DNA of 64,000 bases, from the NCBI RefSeq assembly GCF_000735435.1, contig NZ_JMPP01000018.1, positions 1 to 64,000 on the forward strand, given 5' to 3'. The translations under genes were made by a program, and so were the position numbers. Origin of the DNA: Klebsiella planticola ATCC 33531. Lineage in GTDB: Bacteria; Pseudomonadota; Gammaproteobacteria; Enterobacterales; Enterobacteriaceae. Numbering within the stretch: the first letter of the stretch is position 1; each line of letters starts with the position of its first letter. The notes under the pieces were generated by a model, which was not told the origin of the DNA, did no database searches, and worked only from the letters and a program-made list of their open reading frames with translations. Below are positions 42,188-51,705 of the stretch, one piece after another.

Positions 42188-44113
42188 ATGGCGGCGCAGA
42201 CTCAGGACTCCGGAAAAACAGTATCTTCCTTTATCAGTCAGTCATGGCAGCGTTGCAGCCGGTTTATGCCAAGGGAGACCTGGCAGGCGCCGCATCAGGC
42301 GCAGGGGCTGACCTTCGAATCGATCTGCCGACGTAAAACCGCGCTGCTGACCATCGGCCAGGCCGCGCTGGAAGATGCCTGGGAGTTTATGGATAGCCGA
42401 CCCTGCGCGTTGTTTATCCTCGATGAGTCCGCCTGTATTCTCAGTCGCTGCGGCGATCCGCAGACGCTGGCGCAGCTCGCCGAACTCGGTTTTCTTGACG
42501 GCAGCTACTGCGCGGAAAGCATTATCGGCAGCTGCGCGCTCTCGCTGGCCTCGATGCTGGGGCAACCGGTGAAAACCACCGGTGAGCAGCACTTTAAACA
42601 GGCGCTGCACGGGTGGTCATTTAGCTCCACGCCGGTGTTTGATAACCACGGTCGCCTGTTTGGCTCCATCTCGCTGTGCTGTTTGATAGAACAGCAGGCC
42701 TCCTCTGATTTGTCTCTGACGCTGGCTATCGCCCGGGAAGTGGGCAACTCGCTGTTGACCGACAGCCTGCTGGCCGAATCTAACCGCCATCTCAACCAGA
42801 TGTATGGCCTGCTGGAGAGTATGGATGACGGCGTGATGGCGTGGAATGAGCAGGGGGTATTGCAGTTTCTTAATGTGCAGGCCGCGACGCTCTTGCATCT
42901 TGATGCCCAGACCAGCCAGGGGAAAAATATTAATGAACTGGTGACGCTGCCGGCGCTGCTGCGCCGGGCCATTAAGCACGCGCGCGCGCTGAACCATGCG
43001 GAAGTGACGTTTGAGAGCCAGCATCAGTTTATCGATGCCGTGATTACCCTCAAGCCCATCGTCGAAGAGCAGGGCAACAGCTTTATTTTACTGCTGCACC
43101 CGGTAGAGCAGATGCGCCAGCTGATGACCAGCCAGTTAGGGAAAGTGAGCCACACGTTTGCGCAGATGTCCTCGGACGATCCGGAAACGCGACGGCTGAT
43201 TCATTTTGGCCGTCAGGCGGCGCGGGGCGGTTTTCCGGTCCTGCTCTGTGGGGAAGAAGGGGTGGGTAAGGAGCTGGTCGCCCAGGCCATTCATAATGAA
43301 AGCGAACGGGCGGGCGGCCCTTATATTGCCGTCAACTGTCAGCTGTATGCCGACAGCGTGCTGGGGCAGGATTTTATGGGCAGCGCGCCCACCGATGACG
43401 AAAACGGGCGTCTGAGCCGCCTGGAGCTGGCCAGCGGCGGCACTCTGTTTCTGGAAAAAATAGAGTACCTGGCGCCGGAGCTGCAGTCCGCGCTGCTGCA
43501 GGTGATTAAGCAAGGGGTATTAACCCGCCTCGATGCCCGGCGCCTGATCCCGGTGGACGTTAAGGTGATTGCCACCACCACCGTTGATCTGGCTAATCTG
43601 GTGGAGCAGAACCGCTTTAGTCGCCAGCTCTATTACGCGCTGCACTCGTTTGAGATCGTCATTCCGCCTCTGAGGTCGCGGCGCAACAGCATTCCTTCGC
43701 TGGTGCACAACCGCCTGCGTAGCCTGGAGAAACGCTTTTCATCACGCCTGAAAGTGGACGACGATGCCCTGGCGCAGCTGGTGAACTACTCCTGGCCGGG
43801 CAATGATTTTGAGTTAAACAGCATTATTGAAAATATCGCCATCAGCAGCGATAACGGCCATATCCGCCTGAGCAATCTGCCGGAATATCTCTTCTCCGAG
43901 CGGCCGGGCGGCGATACCGCTTCGTCCCTGTTACCCGCCAGCCTGACCTTCAGCGCCATTGAAAAAGAGGCCATTATCCATGCCGCCCGCGTCACCAGCG
44001 GCCGGGTGCAGGAGATGTCCCATCTGCTCAATATCGGGCGCACGACGCTGTGGCGCAAAATGAAGCAGTACGATATCGATGCCAGCCAGTTCAAGCGCAA
44101 AAACCACGACTAG
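42188..44113 (+). CDS. dhaR: Dha regulon activator DhaR
   Basis: This 641-residue activator has an N-terminal GAF-type sensor (about residues 50-190), a PAS domain (about residues 205-310), an AAA+ domain with the Walker A LCGEEGVGKELVAQAIHNES near residue 355, and a C-terminal Fis-type helix-turn-helix (GRVQEMSHLLNIGRTTLWRKM). The region where sigma-54 activators carry GAFTGA reads SAPTDDENGRLSRLELASGG, so that loop is absent. This fits E. coli DhaR, which works with sigma-70. AAAGGA precedes the start. Confidence 0.94.
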   Translation: MAAQTQDSGKTVSSFISQSWQRCSRFMPRETWQAPHQAQGLTFESICRRKTALLTIGQAALEDAWEFMDSRPCALFILDESACILSRCGDPQTLAQLAELGFLDGSYCAESIIGSCALSLASMLGQPVKTTGEQHFKQALHGWSFSSTPVFDNHGRLFGSISLCCLIEQQASSDLSLTLAIAREVGNSLLTDSLLAESNRHLNQMYGLLESMDDGVMAWNEQGVLQFLNVQAATLLHLDAQTSQGKNINELVTLPALLRRAIKHARALNHAEVTFESQHQFIDAVITLKPIVEEQGNSFILLLHPVEQMRQLMTSQLGKVSHTFAQMSSDDPETRRLIHFGRQAARGGFPVLLCGEEGVGKELVAQAIHNESERAGGPYIAVNCQLYADSVLGQDFMGSAPTDDENGRLSRLELASGGTLFLEKIEYLAPELQSALLQVIKQGVLTRLDARRLIPVDVKVIATTTVDLANLVEQNRFSRQLYYALHSFEIVIPPLRSRRNSIPSLVHNRLRSLEKRFSSRLKVDDDALAQLVNYSWPGNDFELNSIIENIAISSDNGHIRLSNLPEYLFSERPGGDTASSLLPASLTFSAIEKEAIIHAARVTSGRVQEMSHLLNIGRTTLWRKMKQYDIDASQFKRKNHD

Positions 44114-44372
44114 TTTGCTGCTTTCCTGCGCTCTCCGCAATTTGGCGGGCGCAATTGCTGTTTTTTCCCGATCTAAGCGGGGATTTGCTGTTGGTCACCG
44201 ATGACGGGGCGGTTTATGCGGGCTGCGCCGGACTTATTGGGCAGAAAAACGCCATGCAAACGTTTGACTGAGGTCTGAATCAAAGAAAGGCAACGATCTC
44301 TTTGATATCCCCGCAGACTTGGGTCCATATTATAAACATGTTCATCACATGGTTAATTTTAAGGATAAGAGC
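44114..44372. other. Region after dhaR with possible gene remnant
   Basis: A frame ending at 44271 encodes FPDLSGDLLLVTDDGAVYAG and a few more residues before the stop, without a plausible start. It reads like the C-terminal half of a lost gene, faintly like DCC/DUF393 proteins, but I cannot assign it. The reductive-branch genes found near dhaR in K. pneumoniae are absent here. Confidence 0.35.
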
Positions 44373-44672
44373 ATGCCAACAGCGATAGATAAAGCATTAG
44401 ATTTTATTGGTGGAATGAACACATCGGCGTCGGCTCCGCATTCAATGGATGAAAGTACGGCTAAGGGCATTTTAAAATATCTCCATGAGTTAGGCGTTCC
44501 GGCTAGCGCCGAAGACGTGATCCTGCGAGGCGAACGGGAGGGATGGAATTCCGGGTTCACCAATAAAGTCGCTGGATGGGCGGAAAAAATCGCCGCTGGC
44601 AACCGTCTCGTGATTAAAAATCCAGAGTACTTCTCTTCCTATATGCGGGAGCAGCTCCGGGAGCTGGTGTAA
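44373..44672 (+). CDS. DUF1889 family protein, YoaC-like
   Basis: This 99-residue protein started at MPTAIDKALDFIGGMNTSAS follows a TAAGGATAAG ribosome-binding site; 18 further upstream codons are open but unsupported. Length and text (DESTAKGILKYLHELGVPAS, NKVAGWAEKIAAGNRLVIKN) resemble what I recall of E. coli YoaC, whose function is unknown. It is cytosolic and helical, and stands alone between dhaR and a decayed region, ended by a strong terminator. Confidence 0.7.
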   Translation: MPTAIDKALDFIGGMNTSASAPHSMDESTAKGILKYLHELGVPASAEDVILRGEREGWNSGFTNKVAGWAEKIAAGNRLVIKNPEYFSSYMREQLRELV

Positions 44673-44728
44673 GCGGCACGTTTTTAAAAAATGATTCTGA
44701 AGACGATATCCTGCAGGATGGTATAAAA

Positions 44729-44765
44729 AAGGAGCAACGTTGCTAACGTCGCTCCTTATATTTTT
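44729..44765 (+). terminator. Terminator after the YoaC-like gene
   Basis: AAGGAGCAACG pairs with CGTCGCTCCTT with one mismatch, followed by ATATTTTT. It closes the single-gene transcript. Confidence 0.8.
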
Positions 44766-44884
44766 GCAGCCGATGAATATTCAGCATAATTTGAGATTGC
44801 CGCGCTAAGCGATGTATTTGCCGCTGGCTGAACATGATGCTGTATTTTTCACTTTATCCGCCATCATCTTCCGGCAACTTTAGC

Positions 44885-45303
44885 TTTTGAGCATATTCGC
44901 AAGTGGCATCGCCAACGGCCAGGTCGTGTCTACGACTGGGCAGGCCGGTTCCGTAACGTCAATCTGACTAAGATGGCTTTCAGTTTACAGCGGCGGACAG
45001 AATTCCGCCGCTGATGACGACGTTTGAGCAACAATACCTCTCCCGCTTTTCTGAATTGAGTGCGTTTTCTCGCACAGAACGGGCTGACTGTCTGGCTGAA
45101 AGTCATGTGGAATGTATGTTGATTCATCCCTTCAGGGGGTGAAAGTGAACATTGTGGTAACAGCCAGTCACGGCCGTTTTGGGTTGGCATCCCCGGTGAA
45201 TGGCTAAAGCAAGTGCTGGCTATCTGCAACGAAAGTGTTCTGGTGAACCTTCAGGGTAAAAAACGAGATTTAAGTCTGAAGCCCAAACGGGACCTGGCTC
45301 AAA
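44885..45303 (+). pseudogene. Decayed Fic-domain gene
   Basis: Separate frames together recall a Fic protein. FEHIRKWHRQRPGRVYDWAGRF (44887-44952) matches the segment before the Fic core. After a stop, MTTFEQQYLSRFSELSAFSR continues, then HVECMLIHPFRGG ends where the catalytic HPFxxGNGR motif should be. A third frame from 45139 runs to 45331 with GNSQSR in the matching position. At least one stop and one frameshift break the gene, and the N-terminus is missing. It is non-functional as an AMP transferase. Confidence 0.7.
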
Positions 45304-45310
45304 TGCAATG

Positions 45311-45350
45311 CAAAGAAAAAGGACTTAGATAATTTCTTATCTAAGTCCTT
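45311..45350 (-). terminator. Terminator of tRNA-Ile
   Basis: AAGGACTTAGATA and TATCTAAGTCCTT form a 13-base-pair perfect stem, with TTTTTCTTTG following on the minus strand. It lies just past the 3' end of the tRNA. Confidence 0.9.
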
Positions 45351-45358
45351 GTTTTATC

Positions 45359-45434
45359 TGGTGGCCCCTGCTGGACTTGAACCAGCGACCAAGCGATTAT
45401 GAGTCGCCTGCTCTAACCACTGAGCTAAGGGGCC
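45359..45434 (-). tRNA. ileX: tRNA-Ile (anticodon CAU, lysidine type)
   Basis: The 76-base minus-strand sequence folds as a cloverleaf: acceptor GGCCCCU with AGGGGCC, D-arm AGCTCAGTGGTTAGAGC, anticodon loop CTCATAA with CAT, T-arm GGTTCAAGTCC, and an encoded CCA end. A CAU anticodon in this body is tRNA-Ile2, whose C34 is changed to lysidine to read AUA. Position beside mug matches ileX of E. coli. Confidence 0.95.
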
Positions 45435-45558
45435 GTGGCGAGGGATTATAAAGTAACTGGCAGACGCAATCCAGCGCAAAACGCACGGCTGCTGTTTTTA
45501 TAAACAATGCATTTTCAATCCTTTATAATCGCCTTTTAGGTATTGAACGGGTGGAAAG

Positions 45559-46065
45559 ATGATTAACGATATTCTGGCGCCGGACCTGCGGGTGGTCTTC
45601 TGCGGCATCAATCCGGGGAAGTCCTCTGCCCATACCGGTTTTCATTTCGCGCATCCGGGCAATCGCTTCTGGAAGGTGATTTATCAGGCCGGTTTTACCG
45701 ACCGTCTGCTGAAGCCGGAAGAGGAGCTGCAGCTGCTCGATACGCGCTGCGGGATTACTATGCTGGTGGAGCGCCCGACGGTTCAGGCCAGCGAAGTTGC
45801 CTTGCAGGAGCTACGCAGCGGCGGGCGGGAGCTGGTGTTGAAAATTGAACAGTATCAGCCGCGGGCGCTGGCGATTCTCGGTAAACAGGCCTTTGAGAAA
45901 GCGTTTCAGGTGCGCGGCGCGCGCTGGGGCAAACAGCAGGTGACCATCGGCGATACGGAAGTGTGGGTGCTGCCAAACCCTAGCGGGTTGAACCGGGCGA
46001 CGCTGGATAAGCTGGTGGAAGCGTATCGTGAACTGGATGATGCGCTGGCATCGCGAGGTCGATAG
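45559..46065 (+). CDS. mug: G/U mismatch-specific DNA glycosylase Mug
   Basis: This 168-residue monofunctional glycosylase removes uracil from G:U and ethenocytosine from DNA. Active-site residues lie in [20 protein letters not shown] (Asn near residue 18), and the intercalation loop is [14 protein letters not shown] near residue 140. GTGGAAAG precedes the start. It is convergent with rpoD through a shared terminator. Confidence 0.95.
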   Translation: MINDILAPDLRVVFCGINPGKSSAHTGFHFAHPGNRFWKVIYQAGFTDRLLKPEEELQLLDTRCGITMLVERPTVQASEVALQELRSGGRELVLKIEQYQPRALAILGKQAFEKAFQVRGARWGKQQVTIGDTEVWVLPNPSGLNRATLDKLVEAYRELDDALASRGR

Positions 46066-46123
46066 AGCCTGCGGTGAGTCGCGTCGCCGGCTCTCTCTGA
46101 CGGCAACAGGGTGAATTGAAGAC

Positions 46124-46155
46124 AAAAAAAAGCTCCCCGCAGGGAGCTTTTTTAT
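46124..46155. terminator. Bidirectional terminator mug/rpoD
   Basis: AGCTCCC and GGGAGCT form the stem, with AAAAAAAA on one side and TTTTTTTAT on the other. It serves both converging genes. Confidence 0.9.
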
Positions 46156-46167
46156 TTCCGGCAACGA

Positions 46168-48012
46168 TTAATCGTCGAGGAAGCTACGCAGCACTTCAGA
46201 ACGGCTCGGGTGACGCAGCTTACGCAGCGCCTTCGCTTCGATCTGACGGATACGTTCACGGGTAACGTCGAACTGTTTACCGACTTCTTCCAGCGTGTGG
46301 TCGGTATTCATATCGATACCGAAACGCATACGCAGGACCTTGGCTTCACGAGCGGTCAGGCCTGCCAGCACGTCGTGAGTGGCGGCACGCAGGCTTTCCG
46401 TGGTTGCGGAGTCCAGCGGCAGCTCGAGGGTGGTATCCTCGATGAAATCACCCAGATGCGAATCTTCATCGTCGCCGATCGGCGTTTCCATGGAGATAGG
46501 CTCTTTGGCAATTTTCAGCACTTTACGAATTTTATCTTCTGGCATCAGCATGCGTTCAGCCAGCTCTTCCGGCGTCGGCTCGCGACCCATTTCCTGCAGC
46601 ATCTGGCGGGAGATACGGTTGAGCTTGTTGATAGTCTCAATCATATGCACCGGAATACGGATGGTGCGCGCCTGATCCGCGATAGAACGGGTGATGGCCT
46701 GACGGATCCACCAGGTTGCGTAGGTGGAGAACTTGTAGCCGCGACGATATTCGAACTTATCAACCGCTTTCATCAGACCAATGTTACCTTCCTGGATCAG
46801 ATCCAGGAACTGCAGGCCACGGTTGGTGTATTTCTTGGCGATAGAGATAACCAGACGCAAGTTCGCTTCAACCATCTCTTTCTTCGCACGGCGGGCTTTC
46901 GCTTCACCGATGGACATACGACGGTTGATATCTTTAACCTGCTCGATGGTCAGGCCGGTCTCTTCTTCAATCTGCTGCAGCTTCTGCAGGCCGCGCTGAA
47001 CGTCTTCTTTGACGTCGTGCAGTTTTTCAGACCACGGCTTGTTCATGGCGATCGCAGCGTTGAACCAGGTCTCGCTGGTTTCGTTGCCGGTGAACAGGGT
47101 GATGAAGTTCTTCTTCGGCATTTTGCACTGTTCGACGCACAGTTTCATGATGATGCGTTCCTGAGTACGGACGCGATCCATCATGCTACGCATGCTGCCG
47201 ACCAGGTAATCGAACTGTTTCGGTACCAGGCGGAACTGTTTGAACACTTCGGACAGCTTGAGAATTTCTTCCTGCGCTGCGGCGTGGCTACGACCTTTCG
47301 CTTTGATGGTATCGCGAGTCAGCTCGTACTGCGTGCGCAGCTCAGCGAATTTCTCGCGCGCCAGCTCAGGGTCGATGCTGTTGTCGTCATCGCTGCTGTC
47401 GTCGTCTTCTTCTTCATCTTCGTCTTCGTCGTCATCCATCTCTTCCTGAGAGAGTTCAGAGCCGACGTGCGTCGCGGTTGGCGCCAGGTCTTCTTCGGCG
47501 TTAGGATCGACGAAACCGGTGATCAGATCGGACAGGCGCGCTTCTTCAGCTTCAACGCGGTCGTACTGCTCCAGCAGATAGGTAATGGCTTCCGGATATT
47601 CAGCAACGGAGCACTGAACCTGGTTGATCCCATCTTCAATACGTTTGGCGATGTCGATTTCGCCTTCACGCGTCAGCAGTTCTACGGTACCCATTTCGCG
47701 CATGTACATGCGCACCGGATCGGTTGTACGTCCGATTTCAGATTCAACACTGGACAACACCTGTGCAGCAGCTTCTTCTGCATCTTCGTCGGTGTTGTTG
47801 CTGTTTTCAGCCAGCAGCAGATCATCGGCATCCGGTGCTTCTTCCATCACCTGAATGCCCATGTCATTGATCATTTGGATGATGTCTTCGATCTGATCGG
47901 AGTCGACGATATCTTCCGGCAGATGGTCATTGACCTCGGCATAGGTCAGATAGCCTTGCTCCTTACCACGTTGGACAAGAAGCTTCAGCTGTGACTGCGG
48001 GTTTTGCTCCAT
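46168..48012 (-). CDS. rpoD: Housekeeping sigma factor RpoD (sigma-70)
   Basis: This 614-residue primary sigma factor directs RNA polymerase to most promoters. Region 1.1 is at the N-terminus, and the non-conserved insert has an acidic run ([20 protein letters not shown], about residues 188-210). Region 2 carries [20 protein letters not shown] for -10 recognition, and region 4 [20 protein letters not shown] for -35 recognition. The ATG at 48012 follows the family start MEQNPQSQ. It is the last gene of rpsU-dnaG-rpoD. Confidence 0.98.
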   Translation of the reverse strand: MEQNPQSQLKLLVQRGKEQGYLTYAEVNDHLPEDIVDSDQIEDIIQMINDMGIQVMEEAPDADDLLLAENSNNTDEDAEEAAAQVLSSVESEIGRTTDPVRMYMREMGTVELLTREGEIDIAKRIEDGINQVQCSVAEYPEAITYLLEQYDRVEAEEARLSDLITGFVDPNAEEDLAPTATHVGSELSQEEMDDDEDEDEEEDDDSSDDDNSIDPELAREKFAELRTQYELTRDTIKAKGRSHAAAQEEILKLSEVFKQFRLVPKQFDYLVGSMRSMMDRVRTQERIIMKLCVEQCKMPKKNFITLFTGNETSETWFNAAIAMNKPWSEKLHDVKEDVQRGLQKLQQIEEETGLTIEQVKDINRRMSIGEAKARRAKKEMVEANLRLVISIAKKYTNRGLQFLDLIQEGNIGLMKAVDKFEYRRGYKFSTYATWWIRQAITRSIADQARTIRIPVHMIETINKLNRISRQMLQEMGREPTPEELAERMLMPEDKIRKVLKIAKEPISMETPIGDDEDSHLGDFIEDTTLELPLDSATTESLRAATHDVLAGLTAREAKVLRMRFGIDMNTDHTLEEVGKQFDVTRERIRQIEAKALRKLRHPSRSEVLRSFLDD

Positions 48013-48162
48013 AAGACGGTATCCACACTTAATTCGTTTGATTGGTGTCGACAGACAAACTGCCAACATTTAAAGCGAGGGCGTACTTATATTATTGCCG
48101 CTGCGCCTCAGCGCGGCTGTCGGGGGCTTCCCGAACGATATTCGGCACTTAAGCCGTGCAAT

Positions 48163-49908
48163 TCATTTTTTTGCCAGCTCCTGACTGATGGTCCAGAGTT
48201 CCCGGCGTTCTTCACTGCTTAAACCGTGCGTGCGGTCGCGAGCTATCAACTCTTCTTGCCGCAGTTCGAGCAGTGAATCAAACATATGGTTGAGCGCGTC
48301 GGTGAAGGTTTTTTCCGCGATATCTTTATCTGCTATATCGTCCCACATCGACAGTTTTTCAAGGGTTGCGGCCTCATTTGTACCGCGATACTGCTCTAAA
48401 AGTTGCCCGGTGGTCAGACCTGGCTGAGACAAACAGGTTTTGACCAGTTCGCTGAACAGGCCAAGCCCGGGCATTTTGCGCTGATCCAGGCCCTCTAAAG
48501 GCGGAACCAGCGGCGCCAAATCCGGGTTTTGCACCAGCAGTCCTATCAGTATACGCATGGTCGTGCGTTTTAGCTGCGGCGCGGGGCGTGGAGCTCCACT
48601 TTCTGTCTGTTTTGGCATTAAACGTTCAAGCTGAGCGTCATCTAAAATCCCCAGCTTGTTGCCCAGCTCCTGACGCAAATAAATGCGCAGCGTTTCGCCC
48701 GGTACCTGGGTGATGAGCGGCAGCGCTAAGGTACTGAGCTGCGCGCGCCCGTCCGGGGTGCTCAAATCGACCTGCGGCAGCAGGCTGTTGAACAAAAACG
48801 TGGAGAGCGGCTGAGCCTGCTCCATCCGCGCTTCAAACGCCGCTTTCCCCTCTTTACGCACCAGCGTATCCGGGTCTTCGCCGTCGGGCAGAAACATAAA
48901 GCGTAGCTGACGACCATCGGTCATGTACGGCAGTGCCGTTTCCAGCGCCCGCCAGGCGGCATCGCGGCCAGCCCGGTCGCCGTCGTAACAGCAGATGACC
49001 TGATTGGTCGCCCGGAACAAAAGCTGAATATGGTCGGCGGTGGTCGAGGTCCCCAGCGACGCGACGGCGTAGTTGATGTCGTACTGCGCCAGTGCCACGA
49101 CGTCCATATAGCCTTCGACAACCAGCAAACGCGGTGGTTCGGCGTTATCCTGCTGCGCTTCATACAGGCCGTACAGCTGACGGCCCTTATGGAAAATATC
49201 GGTTTCCGGAGAGTTAAGGTATTTCGGCAGGGCATCACCCAGCACGCGACCACCAAAACCAATCACCCGGCCTCGCTTATCGCGGATAGGGAACATCACC
49301 CGTTCGCGGAAGCGGTCGTAACTGCGCCCCTTATCGTTCGTCACCAGCATGCCGGCATCGATAAGCGACTGGCGGTTTTCTTGATTGCCGCCAAAACGTT
49401 TTAAGACGTTATCCCAACCGGGTGGGGCGTAGCCAATCGCGAAGCGCGCAATGACCTCGCTGCTTAAGCCACGTTTCGCCAGATACTGGCGCGCAGGGTC
49501 GGCGGCGGGTTGCAGCAGAGACTGTTGATAAAACGCATTCAGACCGTCCATCAATTGATAGAGACTTTGCCGCTGATGGCGCTCTATTTGACTCGGTCCG
49601 TTGCCTGCTTCGTATGGCACTTCGAGGTTGTGCATGGCGGCCAGCTCTTCGACCGTCTCCACGAACTCGAGTTTGTCGTAGTTCATCAGGAAGTCGACGG
49701 CGTTGCCGTGCGCACCGCAACCAAAGCAGTGATAAAACTGTTTTTCACCGTTGACGGTAAAAGAGGGGGTTTTTTCGTTATGGAATGGACAGCACGCGTG
49801 GTAGTTCTTGCCCTGCTTTTTGAGCTTTACCCGCGCGTCGATGAGATCGACGATGTCGGTGCGCGCCAGCAGATCATTGATAAATACGCGTGGGATTCGT
49901 CCAGCCAT
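48163..49908 (-). CDS. dnaG: DNA primase DnaG
   Basis: This 581-residue primase makes RNA primers at replication forks. The zinc-binding domain is CCPFHNEKTPSF...FYHCFGCGAHG (residues 40-65), the TOPRIM core has LLVVEGYMDVVALAQ near residue 262 and CCYDGDRAGRDAAWRAL near residue 305, and the C-terminal helicase-binding domain covers about residues 430-581. Coding ends 150 bases before rpoD, where E. coli has an RNase E cleavage site. Confidence 0.97.
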   Translation of the reverse strand: MAGRIPRVFINDLLARTDIVDLIDARVKLKKQGKNYHACCPFHNEKTPSFTVNGEKQFYHCFGCGAHGNAVDFLMNYDKLEFVETVEELAAMHNLEVPYEAGNGPSQIERHQRQSLYQLMDGLNAFYQQSLLQPAADPARQYLAKRGLSSEVIARFAIGYAPPGWDNVLKRFGGNQENRQSLIDAGMLVTNDKGRSYDRFRERVMFPIRDKRGRVIGFGGRVLGDALPKYLNSPETDIFHKGRQLYGLYEAQQDNAEPPRLLVVEGYMDVVALAQYDINYAVASLGTSTTADHIQLLFRATNQVICCYDGDRAGRDAAWRALETALPYMTDGRQLRFMFLPDGEDPDTLVRKEGKAAFEARMEQAQPLSTFLFNSLLPQVDLSTPDGRAQLSTLALPLITQVPGETLRIYLRQELGNKLGILDDAQLERLMPKQTESGAPRPAPQLKRTTMRILIGLLVQNPDLAPLVPPLEGLDQRKMPGLGLFSELVKTCLSQPGLTTGQLLEQYRGTNEAATLEKLSMWDDIADKDIAEKTFTDALNHMFDSLLELRQEELIARDRTHGLSSEERRELWTISQELAKK

Positions 49909-50060
49909 AGGCCCCGTAAACTATACACACGATCACCAGACGGCCTCAGCCTATGCTGAATACGTTCTTTCATGATGCGGTGTATCTGCTAATGCATAAA
50001 CGAAAATAAGCCGCGCATTCCTTCCGGAAGCACGGCCTTACAACAACAACTCAGTCTGAA

Positions 50061-50080
50061 TTGAGGGCGTTGGCCCTCAA
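50061..50080 (-). terminator. Hairpin between rpsU and dnaG
   Basis: TTGAGGG and CCCTCAA form a short stem just after the rpsU stop, with a T-rich but interrupted tail on the minus strand. It corresponds to the partial terminator that lowers dnaG expression relative to rpsU in E. coli. Confidence 0.55.
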
Positions 50081-50084
50081 CAGA

Positions 50085-50649
<565 letters not shown>

Positions 50650-51663
50650 ATGCGTGTACTGGGTATTGAAACATCCTGCGATGAAACCGGCATCGCCATT
50701 TATGACGACGAAAAAGGCCTGCTAGCCAATCAATTGTATAGTCAGGTGAAATTACATGCTGACTACGGCGGGGTGGTGCCTGAGCTGGCTTCGCGCGACC
50801 ACGTGCGTAAAACCGTTCCGCTGATTCAGGCGGCGTTGAAAGAGGCCGGGCTGACGGCAAAAGAGATCGATGCCGTGGCCTATACCGCAGGTCCCGGCCT
50901 GGTCGGCGCGCTGCTGGTCGGCGCAACGGTAGGGCGGTCACTGGCGTTTGCCTGGAACGTGCCAGCGGTTCCGGTGCACCATATGGAAGGGCATCTGCTG
51001 GCGCCGATGCTGGAAGATAATCCCCCCGCATTCCCGTTTGTGGCGCTGCTGGTCTCTGGCGGCCATACCCAGCTGATTAGCGTCACCGGTATTGGTCAGT
51101 ACGAACTGCTCGGCGAGTCTATCGATGATGCGGCCGGGGAAGCGTTTGATAAAACCGCGAAGCTGCTGGGGCTCGATTATCCCGGCGGCCCGATGCTGTC
51201 TAAGATGGCGGCTCAGGGCAAAGAAGGACGATTTGTTTTCCCCCGTCCGATGACCGACCGTCCCGGTCTGGATTTCAGCTTCTCCGGCCTGAAAACCTTT
51301 GCGGCTAACACCATTCGCAATAACGACGACGATGAGCAGACCCGTGCAGATATCGCCCGTGCGTTTGAAGATGCGGTGGTGGATACGCTGATGATTAAGT
51401 GTCGTCGCGCGCTGGAGCAGACCGGCTTTAAACGCCTGGTGATGGCCGGTGGCGTGAGCGCCAACCGCACGCTGCGCGCGAAGCTGGCGGAGATGATGGC
51501 AAAGCGTGGCGGCGAAGTGTTCTATGCGCGTCCGGAGTTCTGCACCGATAACGGCGCGATGATCGCCTATGCCGGGATGGTTCGCCTGCGTACCGGCGCT
51601 AAGCCGGATCTCGGCGTGACCGTCCGTCCGCGCTGGCCGCTCGCTGAACTGCCGGCGGCGTAA
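50650..51663 (+). CDS. tsaD: tRNA t6A transferase subunit TsaD
   Basis: This 337-residue ASKHA-fold protein transfers threonylcarbamoyl to A37 of ANN-reading tRNAs, with TsaB and TsaE as partners. The metal-binding motif [12 protein letters not shown] near residue 111 and the N-terminal [20 protein letters not shown] are diagnostic, as is the C-terminal [13 protein letters not shown]. It is divergent from rpsU. AGCGAGGTAAAAC precedes the start. Confidence 0.97.
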   Translation: MRVLGIETSCDETGIAIYDDEKGLLANQLYSQVKLHADYGGVVPELASRDHVRKTVPLIQAALKEAGLTAKEIDAVAYTAGPGLVGALLVGATVGRSLAFAWNVPAVPVHHMEGHLLAPMLEDNPPAFPFVALLVSGGHTQLISVTGIGQYELLGESIDDAAGEAFDKTAKLLGLDYPGGPMLSKMAAQGKEGRFVFPRPMTDRPGLDFSFSGLKTFAANTIRNNDDDEQTRADIARAFEDAVVDTLMIKCRRALEQTGFKRLVMAGGVSANRTLRAKLAEMMAKRGGEVFYARPEFCTDNGAMIAYAGMVRLRTGAKPDLGVTVRPRWPLAELPAA

Positions 51664-51705
51664 TCTGCATCACAGGCCGACATTCTGTCGGCCTGCCTTT
51701 CTGCT

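Noticed and set aside
42505-42972. 155-codon frame opposite dhaR
   Set aside because: It is antisense to a clearly conserved activator, and no independent evidence supports it.
47395-47460. Repetitive TTCTTC/GTCGTC stretch
   Set aside because: It encodes the normal acidic insert of sigma-70, so it is not a CRISPR or microsatellite locus.
46210-47994. 594-codon frame opposite rpoD
   Set aside because: It is the exact shadow of sigma-70, and its phenylalanine/isoleucine-rich text reflects the complementary codons.
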